A DNA stretch of 64,000 nt, from positions 1-64,000 of the forward strand of contig CAINNJ010000025.1 in assembly GCA_903851195.1 (NCBI GenBank), given 5' to 3'. The stretch is from an uncultured Acidobacteriia bacterium (lineage in GTDB: Bacteria > Acidobacteriota > Terriglobia > Bryobacterales > Bryobacteraceae). Below the pieces are notes generated by a model, which saw nothing but the letters and a program-made list of their open reading frames with translations, had not been told where the DNA came from and did not search any database. The translations under genes were made by a program, and so were the position numbers. Shown one piece after another: positions 22,717 to 30,404 of the stretch (positions within the stretch are counted from its first letter, which is position 1; every line of letters begins with the position of its first letter).

Positions 22717-24678
22717 TTATTCCTCTTTCGCAACCTTTCCCTGTTTCCGGGCTTTTTCCACCACCACGATGAAGACGTCTTCGAGCGAGTACGTCTCTTC
22801 GCGCGCTTCGAGGACCCTGATCTGACTGGCGTTCAGACGATCCGTGGTCTCCCGGATGCCCTGCTCCACCGATGCGTCCGTGATGACGTGCAGGCGGTCG
22901 CCGAAGAGCGAAACGCGCCAGCGGTCGTCTTTCTCGCGGAGCAGATCGGCGGCTTTTTGGGGCTGGTCCACAACGAATTCGAGCAGGTGCCCGCCCTGCT
23001 GCTGCCGGACACCGCCGGGGGTGCCTTCGGCGACCAGTTCACCGGCCACCATGAAGCCGAGGCGGTTGCACTGCTCGGCCTCTTCCAGATAGTGGGTGGT
23101 CACCAGGATGGCGGTGCCCATGTCGGCCAGTTTGTTGATCATGCGCCAGAAGGCGCGGCGGGCCAGAGGGTCGACGCCGGAGGTTGGTTCGTCGAGGAAG
23201 AGGACGCTGGGTTCGTGGAGGATGGAAGCGCCGAACGCGACGCGCTGCTTCCAGCCGCCGGGCAGGCTGCCGGTGACCAGATTCTCTTTGCCTTCGAGAC
23301 CGGAGAAGGCGAGGACCCAGCGCTTCTTTTCCTCGACTTCGTCGGGCGGCACGCCGTAGACGCCGGCGAAAAAGTCGAGGTTCTCGCTGATGGAGAGGTC
23401 GTCGTAGAGCGAGAACTTCTGGGACATGTAGCCGATTTTCTGGCGCACTTCGTCGGAGCGGAAGCCGCCTTTTCGGCCGGCGAGTTCCATGTCGCCGGAA
23501 GTGGCCTCGATGAGGCCGCAGAGCATTTTGATGGTGGTGGTCTTCCCTGCCCCGTTGGCGCCCAGGAGGCCGTAGATTTCACCGTATTTGACGTGGACGT
23601 TCACGTCTTTGACGGCGGTGAAGCCGCCGAAGCGCTTGGTCAGATGGTCCGCGCCGATGGCGGTCTTGCCCTTGAGGTCGGCGTGGGGGTGGCGGCCCGG
23701 GTAAGGCGGCGACTGGACGTCCTGCCCGATGGCGCGGAGGGTGGCGACGAAGGTGTTTTCGAGAGTCGGGCGGTCGACACGGAAGATGTCGGCCTTGAGG
23801 CCCGCGGCGACGAGGCTGGACTCGACCAGTTTGCGCCCGATGGCTTCGTCGGGGACGATGATGTCGAGGCGGTCGCCGAAGCGCTGCACGTCGTAGATTT
23901 CGGCGTGGCGGGCGGATTCGAGGGAAAGGATTTCTTCGGCGCGGCTCAGGTCGTCAGTGTGGAGTTCGAGCCGTTTGGCGCCGAGGTGATCGCGCAGTTC
24001 GGCGGGCGTGCCGATCTCGCGAATTTCGCCCAGGTGCATGAGGGCGACGCGGTGGCAGCGTTCCGCTTCGTCGAGGTAGGGTGTGGCGACCATGATGGTG
24101 AGGCCGTCGAGCGCGAGGTGGGCGAGGGTGTCCCAGAATTCGCGGCGGGAGACGGGGTCGACGCCGGTGGTCGGCTCGTCGAGAAGCAGAACGCGCGGCT
24201 GGGCGACGAGGGCGCAGGCGAGCGCGAGTTTCTGTTTCATGCCGCCGGAGAGCCGTCCGGCGAGACGGTCGGTGAAGCGGTCCATGTCGAACATGGAGAG
24301 ATAGCGATGCGCGCGTTCCTGAATTTCGTGGCGGGGCACGCGCCTCAGATCGCCGATATAGCGGATGTTTTCGGCCACCGTGAGATCCGGATAGAGGCTG
24401 AAGGCCTGGGTCAGATAGCCGGTCTGGGTGCGGGCTTCGCGCGCGGGCTGGCCGAAGATGGCGACCTGTCCGGAGGTGGCTTCCATGACGCCCGCAAGTA
24501 TCTGGAAGGTGGTGGTTTTGCCCGCGCCGTCGGGACCGATGAGTCCGAAGATTTCGCCCGGGTGGACTTCGAAACTGATGCCTTTGATCGCCTCCGTGGT
24601 CGGGTACTTCTTCGTCAGAGTATCCACTTTGATGGCGGCGGAGACGGAGACGGCGGGCGCGCCGGCCGGGGCGGTCAT
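22717..24678 (-). CDS. ybhF: Tandem ABC ATPase (YbhF-like)
   Basis: A 653-residue protein with two nucleotide-binding domains. Domain 1: Walker A GPDGAGKT (48-55), signature LSGGM (143-147), Walker B VLLLDEPTTG, but the H-loop His is replaced (VATPYLDEAE). Domain 2: Walker A GANGAGKT (373-380), signature changed to LPGGW, Walker B VLFLDEPTSG, H-loop TTHYLEEAE intact. Complementary defects suggest that only one composite site is fully active, common in heterodimeric exporters. The adaptor gene upstream overlaps by ATGA and the permease gene abuts downstream. The gene symbol follows the E. coli arrangement. Confidence 0.85.
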   Translation of the reverse strand: MTAPAGAPAVSVSAAIKVDTLTKKYPTTEAIKGISFEVHPGEIFGLIGPDGAGKTTTFQILAGVMEATSGQVAIFGQPAREARTQTGYLTQAFSLYPDLTVAENIRYIGDLRRVPRHEIQERAHRYLSMFDMDRFTDRLAGRLSGGMKQKLALACALVAQPRVLLLDEPTTGVDPVSRREFWDTLAHLALDGLTIMVATPYLDEAERCHRVALMHLGEIREIGTPAELRDHLGAKRLELHTDDLSRAEEILSLESARHAEIYDVQRFGDRLDIIVPDEAIGRKLVESSLVAAGLKADIFRVDRPTLENTFVATLRAIGQDVQSPPYPGRHPHADLKGKTAIGADHLTKRFGGFTAVKDVNVHVKYGEIYGLLGANGAGKTTTIKMLCGLIEATSGDMELAGRKGGFRSDEVRQKIGYMSQKFSLYDDLSISENLDFFAGVYGVPPDEVEEKKRWVLAFSGLEGKENLVTGSLPGGWKQRVAFGASILHEPSVLFLDEPTSGVDPLARRAFWRMINKLADMGTAILVTTHYLEEAEQCNRLGFMVAGELVAEGTPGGVRQQQGGHLLEFVVDQPQKAADLLREKDDRWRVSLFGDRLHVITDASVEQGIRETTDRLNASQIRVLEAREETYSLEDVFIVVVEKARKQGKVAKEE

Positions 24679-25817
24679 GGCAGCTGGATCTCGGCGTCGG
24701 CCGGCATGCCGGGTTTGGCGAAACCGAGCCCGGATTTGAGCTGGAGTTTCACGCCGACCACCTGCTTGACGCGATCGTCGCGGAAGTAGGTATTTTCGGG
24801 TGTGAAGGTGGCCTGGGGATCGACGCGGGAGACGACGGCGTCCAGAGGCTGTTTCGGATTGGAATCGAGAAAGACACGGGCGCGCTGACCGAGTTTCACC
24901 TTGCCGATTTGACCTTCGGGGACGAAGCCGCGGAGATAGACCTTATTGAGGTCGAGCAGCGTGATGAGCGCGGTGCCGGCCTGGACGACTTCGCCAGGTT
25001 CGGCGGAACGGGTGACCACGGTGCCGTCGAAGGGCGCGTAAATGTTGAGGTCTTTGAGGTTTTCCTGCGCTTCCACGAGTTGGGCGCGGGCACGGGCGGC
25101 GTCCGCGGCAGCGCTGGCGATGAGAGGCTGCTGCTGCGCGATCTGCTTCCGGATTCCGGCGGACTGGGTGACGCGGATGCGCGGGTTCGACAGGCCGGCA
25201 CGAGCCACCTGGAGCGCGGCGCGGGCCGATTCCACCTTGCGGCGCGCCGAGTTCACGACGGCCTGCTGGCTTTCCGCCGCCGACTCCGCCTGTTTGCCCT
25301 GCCGTTCGGAAACGGCGCCGTCTTTGGCGAGGCGGGTATAGGCATCGCGATCGTAGACGGCGAGTTTGAGCGACGCCTCCTGCTGGGCGAGTTGCGCTTC
25401 GGCGCTGGCGACTTCGGCCTCCGCCTGATTGACGCGGCTTTCGGCGTCGAGCGAGGCCTGGTCGGTCTGGAGATCGGCGCCCTGCAACTGATCCTGCAGG
25501 ATGGCGATCTGCTGCTGCTGGGAGCGGACGCTGGCGTCGGCTTCGTTGACCTGAGCCTGCGCCTGATCGACGCGGGCGCGCACCTGGCTGTCGTCGAGGG
25601 TGGCGATGATATCGCCGGCTTTGACGGTGTCCCCCTCGCGGAATCGAATGGATACGATGCGGCCCGCCACTTTGGGGGCGATGGCCGAATCGTCCCCTTC
25701 AATGCGGCCGGTGAGCGGGACGATGTCGGCGGGCACTGCCGGCTTCTGGAGCCAGACTTTCCAGACGCCGAAGGCCGCGGCGGCGAGGAGGAGAAGAATC
25801 GGAATCAGCTTTTTCAT
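24675..25817 (-). CDS. ybhG: HlyD/YbhG-family periplasmic adaptor
   Basis: A 380-residue membrane-fusion protein. MKKLIPILLLLAAAAFGVWKVWLQ is a signal anchor; PLTGRIEGDDSAIAPKVAGRIVSIRFREGDTVKAGDIIATLD is the first lipoyl half; a long coiled-coil hairpin (about 80-230) is rich in Ala/Gln; IYAPFDGTVVTRSAEPGEVVQAGTALITLLDLNKVYLRGFVPE is the second half. It abuts the stop of the TetR-type regulator and overlaps the ATPase gene by 4 bases. It would link the ABC inner-membrane complex with the TolC-like channel encoded at the end of the operon. Confidence 0.88.
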   Translation of the reverse strand: MKKLIPILLLLAAAAFGVWKVWLQKPAVPADIVPLTGRIEGDDSAIAPKVAGRIVSIRFREGDTVKAGDIIATLDDSQVRARVDQAQAQVNEADASVRSQQQQIAILQDQLQGADLQTDQASLDAESRVNQAEAEVASAEAQLAQQEASLKLAVYDRDAYTRLAKDGAVSERQGKQAESAAESQQAVVNSARRKVESARAALQVARAGLSNPRIRVTQSAGIRKQIAQQQPLIASAAADAARARAQLVEAQENLKDLNIYAPFDGTVVTRSAEPGEVVQAGTALITLLDLNKVYLRGFVPEGQIGKVKLGQRARVFLDSNPKQPLDAVVSRVDPQATFTPENTYFRDDRVKQVVGVKLQLKSGLGFAKPGMPADAEIQLP

Positions 25818-26543
25818 TCAGGGCTTTCCTTGGTTTGGAGCAGAGCATTGCTTTGAAGACCCCGCGGGGCTTTGAAGAGCCCGCAAACCCGCGAGGGAGA
25901 AGGAGGTGATGTGCTCGGCGATCTGGTGAATGCGCTCGGGGGACATGTTCAGGTCGGGCCAGAGGCGGGAAATGACCGGCCGCGCGTGTGCGTAGTGGAC
26001 AACCTGGCCGATCACGCTGTGCGCGCACAGGCGTGTGGTCTCGTGATCCGGCGGGAGTTCAAGAAGGCGGCCGAGAACCTGTCGCATGAGGGCGTAGTTC
26101 GGGCCGATCACCTGTTCGATCACGCGGTCGAGCCCGGCCGTGGGCTGGGCCATTTCGTGCGCCATGATGCGCACGTGCCAGGAGCCGCGACCGCTGGCCG
26201 GATCGCCCGGCTTCGATAAGAGGTTCAGCGACATGCGCGTCAGCATGCCGGTGATCATCAGGCGCAGGGCGATTTCGGGCGAGAGGCTCTGTTCGGCGAT
26301 GCGCCGGACGTCGTCGTGCCCGGCGACGCAGAGAGATTCCTTGAGCACGGCGTCATAAAGGCCCATTTTGTCGCGGAAATGGTAGTTGACGGCGGCGACG
26401 TTGGCGCCGGCGCGGGCGCAGATATCGCGAACGGTGGTGGCCTGGAAGCCGTGTTCCGCGAAAACTTCGCCAGCCGCTTCAAGCAGGCGGGAGCGGGTAA
26501 TCTCCTGTTCGGGGCTGGGCGGCGGGGCGTCCTTCGGCGGCAT
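25818..26543 (-). CDS. cecR: TetR/AcrR regulator of CecR (YbiH) type
   Basis: A 241-residue regulator. ITRSRLLEAAGEVFAEHGFQATTVRDICARAGANVAAVNYHFRDKMGLY is a TetR HTH; the C-terminal domain (LVLMITGML-like helices, FGPNYALMRQVLG region) matches the DUF1956 ligand domain of CecR. In E. coli CecR represses the ybhGFSR genes and affects drug sensitivity; the same order (regulator, adaptor, double ATPase, two permeases) is found here. The C-terminal tail contains a near-repeat of TCTTCAAAGC 19 bases apart, which may have altered the last residues. A palindrome lies upstream within its likely promoter. Confidence 0.82.
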   Translation of the reverse strand: MPPKDAPPPSPEQEITRSRLLEAAGEVFAEHGFQATTVRDICARAGANVAAVNYHFRDKMGLYDAVLKESLCVAGHDDVRRIAEQSLSPEIALRLMITGMLTRMSLNLLSKPGDPASGRGSWHVRIMAHEMAQPTAGLDRVIEQVIGPNYALMRQVLGRLLELPPDHETTRLCAHSVIGQVVHYAHARPVISRLWPDLNMSPERIHQIAEHITSFSLAGLRALQSPAGSSKQCSAPNQGKP

Positions 26544-26554
26544 CCTGAAACATC

Positions 26555-26584
26555 AGATTAAAACACTTGTTTAACCCGCGTCAA
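26555..26584 (-). promoter_or_regulatory. Promoter and probable CecR operator of the efflux operon
   Basis: Read on the minus strand, TTGACG (26584-26579) is a -35 candidate and TTTAAT or TAATCT (26562-26555) a -10 candidate, 16-18 bases away. Between them lies TTAAACA-AG-TGTTTTA (26574-26559), an inverted repeat with one mismatch, the usual size of a TetR operator. Binding there would shut the promoter and give self-repression. Confidence 0.45.
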
Positions 26585-26623
26585 CAGGTGCGGCTGAGAG
26601 ATTTTCGGATGCGGTCCGAAAGG

Positions 26624-27127
26624 TCAGTTGGGCCGGAGCAACAGGCGGTTATCGCGCAGGGTGCGGCTCAGGTCGCGGCAGAGCAAAGTCCAGACCGGAA
26701 ACGATTCGGAGAGGCGGTCGAAGAGATCCCGCTTCTTCGGATTGACGGAGTGGTGGCTGGCGCGCTCGTAGAGAGACTGGCCGATCTGGTCGAACCAGCG
26801 GACGTTGTGGCGGCGGGCCATCTGGTCGCGGAAGAATCCGGCGAAGAAGAGCACCTGGGATCCGCCCATTTCGAGCACGCCGGGATCGCGGTGCATGTCG
26901 GTCTGGAGCACGAAGTGGTCGAAGACCTCGCCCAGATGGGCCATCGGGGGGATGGAAGAGGTATCGGCGCGCGAGGTTTGGGAGTAGTGCGCCAGAATAC
27001 TGGCTACATAAAGGACTTCATCATCCTTTAGTCTCCGGTCTCCCATGGTTTCCCTGAGATTGACCAGGAAAAAGTTGAGAGCGTGTTGCGAATCAATGGC
27101 GATTAGTTCCTCGAAGAGACTGTCCAT
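26624..27127 (-). CDS. Conserved-looking protein of unknown function
   Basis: The ATG at 27127 gives about 167 residues (MDSLFEELIAIDSQHALNFFLVNLRETMGDRRLKDDEVLYVASILAHYSQ...). The product is acidic-basic mixed, mainly helical, with no signal peptide or membrane segment. Features include FVLQTDMHRDPGVLEMGGSQVLFFAGFF and DRLSESFPVWTLLCRDLSR. No family was recognised. Codon use matches the neighbours, and the start lies far from the following hybrid kinase, divergently transcribed with about 175 bases between. It may be regulated with that kinase. That it is a real gene is likely from length and composition, but its role is unknown. Confidence 0.6.
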   Translation of the reverse strand: MDSLFEELIAIDSQHALNFFLVNLRETMGDRRLKDDEVLYVASILAHYSQTSRADTSSIPPMAHLGEVFDHFVLQTDMHRDPGVLEMGGSQVLFFAGFFRDQMARRHNVRWFDQIGQSLYERASHHSVNPKKRDLFDRLSESFPVWTLLCRDLSRTLRDNRLLLRPN

Positions 27128-27256
27128 GCGACTCCTTTGCGGAAAAAACACTCATTTTGAACCGTGCGAAGGCAATCCGGCGGCCTTTGTAATTGAAATG
27201 ATACGGGCAGGCGGGGACAGGTTCCAAATCGATTCTTTTCATGGGATGCATTCTTT

Positions 27257-27286
27257 TTGACACCGAATATTAACCAACAGCATAGT
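27257..27286 (+). promoter_or_regulatory. Candidate promoter of the hybrid kinase gene
   Basis: TTGACA (27257-27262) is a perfect -35 and CATAGT (27281-27286) a 4/6 -10 at 18 bases. ATAGTA is directly repeated (27282-27287 and 27291-27296). The TTG start at 27303 would leave a leader of about 10 bases. Confidence 0.4.
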
Positions 27287-27302
27287 ACCGATAGTATTCA
27301 CC

Positions 27303-29423
27303 TTGATATCCGTCGCTGTTAAGCTGAAAGTGGTGCTATCCCTCACATTCCGGCGCTGGTTGGTTGCGGGCGTTGCGCTTATTTCGGTTCTGCTGGCAGG
27401 TTATCTGTTTGTCCGGCGACAGACTTCACAGCCCGTTCGGTCTGTATACCGGGCAGTTTATACGAAAAATCCTCCGTATTATTCGGCACTCCCGGGACAG
27501 CGAGCGGTTGGTGTGACGGTAGACCTCTTCGACATTGCCGCGCAGCGGCAGGGCGTGAAGCTCGACTGGGTTTACGCCATGAGCAAGCCCGAAGATTTGT
27601 TGCGCGACCACAAAGTAGATTTCTATCCGATGGGCGTGATCACGCCGGAACGGGAAGCGAACCGGGAGATTCATCTTTCCAGCGAGTGGATGGCGACGGA
27701 AACGTGGATCGTGTGGTCCAGCCGGTTTTCGACCGAGGCTCCGGATCTGACGGGAAAGCCGCTCGGCGTTCCCGACGTGCTGGCGTACCGGCGGGCCGCC
27801 GAACTGCATTTTCCCCGGGCGCAGATGAAACTGAGCGCCGACCGGACCAAAATCATGGACAACCTGTGCCAGGGCGGGACGGTGGCGGCTTTGATGGAAT
27901 CCCGGTCACTGGGCTCTTTTCTGCTGGATCGGCCGGCAGGCTGCGACGGTGTGCCGCTCAAATCGGAACCGGTGCCGGGCACCTATCAGAAGATGGGGAT
28001 TCTGGGACGCCCCGAAGATGCGGCGGTGATCGACGGTCTGCGTGAGCGGCTGGGCGAGATGGCGCGGGACGGCACCATTCAGCGCATCCATCGCAAGTGG
28101 GGCTTCGCGTTCTCACCGGAAACGACGCTGGTCAACGAGCTGAATCTGTCTCTGGAGCGGAGGCGGCAACTGACGATGGCGGTCACGGTGCTGACCGTCC
28201 TTCTGGCCACGCTGGTGGTCATTGCGGTATTTCTTCGGCGCGCGGTGCGCCGTTCACGCGCGGCGGCGACGGCGAAGAGCCAGTTTCTGGCCAACATGAG
28301 CCATGAGATCCGGACGCCGATGAACGGCATTATCGGCATGGCGGAACTGCTGCGGACGGCGGGCACGCTGAGCGGGGAGCAGTTACAGTTGGTGGAATCG
28401 ATCCAGCTCTGCGGCCGCAATCTGACGCAGATTCTGAACGACGTGCTGGACGTCAGCAAGATCGAGGCCGGCAAGGTGGTGATCGAGAACATCAATTTCC
28501 CGGTGGACGACCCGATTCGCATGGTGATGACCACGCTGCGGCCTGAAGCGAACAACAAGGGCCTGCTGCTGACCACGGAGAAAGGTCCCGGCGTGCCGCA
28601 GTGGCTGACCGGCGATCCGATCCGGCTGGCGCAGATTCTGATTAATCTGGTCGGCAACGCGGTGAAGTTCACGGAAAAGGGTTCCGTTTCCCTGCTGGTT
28701 ACGGTGGAGCGGCGGGAAGGCGACAAGGTGGTGCTGCGCTATGAGGTGCGCGACACCGGAATCGGGATCCCGCTGGAGGCACAGAAGCGCCTGTTCGATC
28801 CTTTTACGCAGGCGGATGCATCGATGACGCGCCGATTCGGGGGCACCGGACTGGGGCTGACGATCGTCAAGCGCCTGGCCGAGCAGATGCAGGGCACGGT
28901 CGGCATCGAAAGCGAGCCGGGCCGCGGTTCGCGGATCTGGTTTACGGCGACCCTGCAGACAGGCGTGAAGCCGCCGACGGTGGAAGAGTCGGCGGTCGCG
29001 GAGAAGAAGCCCGACACGAAGCTCAGAATTCTGGTGGCGGAGGACAATCCGGTCAATCAGAAGGTGATCTCCGCGCTGCTGCGGCGTTTGGGTCATGAGG
29101 TGCACATGGTGCCGAACGGCCGCGAGGCGGTGACGCAGCGATTCGCCTCCAGCTACGACCTGATCTTTATGGACTGCCAGATGCCGGTACTCGATGGCTA
29201 TGAGGCCAGCCGGGAGATTCGGCGGACGGAAAACGGCGGCGACGCCATCTGGATTATCGCGGTGACGGCTCATGCGATGAAGGAAGACGTGCAGCGCTGT
29301 CTCGATGCCGGCATGAACGACTATCTGGCGAAACCGTATACGGCGAAGGATCTGGAGCGCAGTATCGCGTCGCGGATGGCGTCGCGAGACCGGCCTGGCG
29401 TGCTGGAATCCGCGGCGGGCTGA
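27303..29423 (+). CDS. Hybrid sensor histidine kinase with extracytoplasmic solute-binding domain
   Basis: A 706-residue protein (TTG start). A membrane helix (WLVAGVALISVLLAGYLFV) is followed by a periplasmic SBP_bac_3-type domain (about 45-275: VGVTVDLFDIAAQRQGVKLDWVY, KPLGVPDVLAYR, MDNLCQGGTVAALM), a second helix (TMAVTVLTVLLATLVVIAVF), HisKA with His334 (NMSHEIRTPMNGI), HATPase (NLVGNAVKFT, DTGIGIP, GGTGLGLTIV) and a receiver with Asp624 (LIFMDCQMPVLDG). It should sense a small solute and pass phosphate to an unlinked histidine phosphotransfer protein. No response regulator with an output domain lies next to it. Confidence 0.9.
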   Translation: MISVAVKLKVVLSLTFRRWLVAGVALISVLLAGYLFVRRQTSQPVRSVYRAVYTKNPPYYSALPGQRAVGVTVDLFDIAAQRQGVKLDWVYAMSKPEDLLRDHKVDFYPMGVITPEREANREIHLSSEWMATETWIVWSSRFSTEAPDLTGKPLGVPDVLAYRRAAELHFPRAQMKLSADRTKIMDNLCQGGTVAALMESRSLGSFLLDRPAGCDGVPLKSEPVPGTYQKMGILGRPEDAAVIDGLRERLGEMARDGTIQRIHRKWGFAFSPETTLVNELNLSLERRRQLTMAVTVLTVLLATLVVIAVFLRRAVRRSRAAATAKSQFLANMSHEIRTPMNGIIGMAELLRTAGTLSGEQLQLVESIQLCGRNLTQILNDVLDVSKIEAGKVVIENINFPVDDPIRMVMTTLRPEANNKGLLLTTEKGPGVPQWLTGDPIRLAQILINLVGNAVKFTEKGSVSLLVTVERREGDKVVLRYEVRDTGIGIPLEAQKRLFDPFTQADASMTRRFGGTGLGLTIVKRLAEQMQGTVGIESEPGRGSRIWFTATLQTGVKPPTVEESAVAEKKPDTKLRILVAEDNPVNQKVISALLRRLGHEVHMVPNGREAVTQRFASSYDLIFMDCQMPVLDGYEASREIRRTENGGDAIWIIAVTAHAMKEDVQRCLDAGMNDYLAKPYTAKDLERSIASRMASRDRPGVLESAAG

Positions 29424-29512
29424 GCTTTCGTTCTGTCTGCCTCCAAAGCTTCTGCGCCTAAAACTTCCGCGCCTAAGACGACAGTGGGCCTCGGTGTGCC
29501 ATGCGGTTTGGC

Positions 29513-30328
29513 ATGCCTATTCTTACGACACAGGACGGAACCGAAATTTACTACACCGATTGGGGCGCGGGCGATGCCGTTGTGCTGATCCATGGCTGGC
29601 CGCTGAACGGCGAGATGTGGGAGAAGCAAGCGACGTATCTGGCCGAGCAGAAGGCGCGGGTGATCCGTTATGACCGGCGCGGCTTCGGCCGGTCGGCGCA
29701 GCCCTGGAACGGTTACGACTACGACACGTTTGCCGCCGATCTGAACGCTTTGATGGAAAAGCTGGATCTGCGAAACGCCGTGCTGGCGGGGTTTTCGATG
29801 GGCGGGGGCGAGGTGGTGCGGTACCTGAGCCGGTACGGCGAGGCGCGGGTGCGGCAGGCCGTGCTGATCTCCGCCGTGACGCCGTTCTTATTGAAGACCG
29901 GCGACAATCCGGACGGCGTGGATGGCGCTACTTTCGCCGGGATCGAAGCGGCGATCCGGGAGGATCGGCCGGCGTTCCTGAAGACGTTCGGGGCGGCGTT
30001 TTACGGGCGGACCATGTTGAAGCACACGGTCTCCGAGGAGGTGCTGGAGTGGAACCAGGCGATGGCGCTGACCGGTTCGGCGCGGGCGACGCTGGCGGCG
30101 GCGCGGGCATGGTCCACGACGGATTTTCGGGAAGACCTGCAGCGGATTACGATTCCCGTGCGGGTAATTCACGGAACGGCCGATGCGACGGTGCCGATCG
30201 AAATATCGGGCAGGAAGTCGGCGGCGCTGCTGAAGAATGCCACGCTGACCGAGTACGAGGGGGAACCGCACGGCCTGTTCCTTACCGCGGCGACGCGGCT
30301 GAACGAGGAATTGCTGTCGCTGCTCTGA
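29513..30328 (+). CDS. Alpha/beta-fold hydrolase (non-haem haloperoxidase-like)
   Basis: About 271 residues from ATG 29513 (ATG 29501 also in frame; MPILTTQDGTEIYYTDWG is the usual family beginning). The oxyanion segment is HGWPLNGEMWE; the nucleophile elbow is GFSMGGGE; the acid is in VIHGTADATVP; the His in GEPHGLF. This set is typical of cofactor-free non-haem chloroperoxidase/esterase proteins, which are usually esterases in vivo. No signal peptide is present. It stands alone between the kinase and the dehydrogenase operon. Just upstream (29450-29480) a 14-base stretch (ttc.gcgcctaa) is directly repeated. Confidence 0.86.
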   Translation: MPILTTQDGTEIYYTDWGAGDAVVLIHGWPLNGEMWEKQATYLAEQKARVIRYDRRGFGRSAQPWNGYDYDTFAADLNALMEKLDLRNAVLAGFSMGGGEVVRYLSRYGEARVRQAVLISAVTPFLLKTGDNPDGVDGATFAGIEAAIREDRPAFLKTFGAAFYGRTMLKHTVSEEVLEWNQAMALTGSARATLAAARAWSTTDFREDLQRITIPVRVIHGTADATVPIEISGRKSAALLKNATLTEYEGEPHGLFLTAATRLNEELLSLL

Positions 30329-30404
30329 AGGCGTTCGAGAGGAAATTCCGGCGATTTTTGCGCGAGACGGGAATAAGTTCGGCGGGCCGGTCATGTAAAG
30401 GCTT

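Noticed and set aside
22072-24789. A 905-codon open frame on the plus strand
   Set aside because: It is antisense to the clear ABC permease and tandem ATPase genes; its translation is low-complexity with no domain, a result of GC-rich third positions.
25851-25887. Mobile element end in the CecR tail
   Set aside because: Only a short near-repeat (about 10-18 bases) without inverted ends or target duplication; more simply a local duplication.
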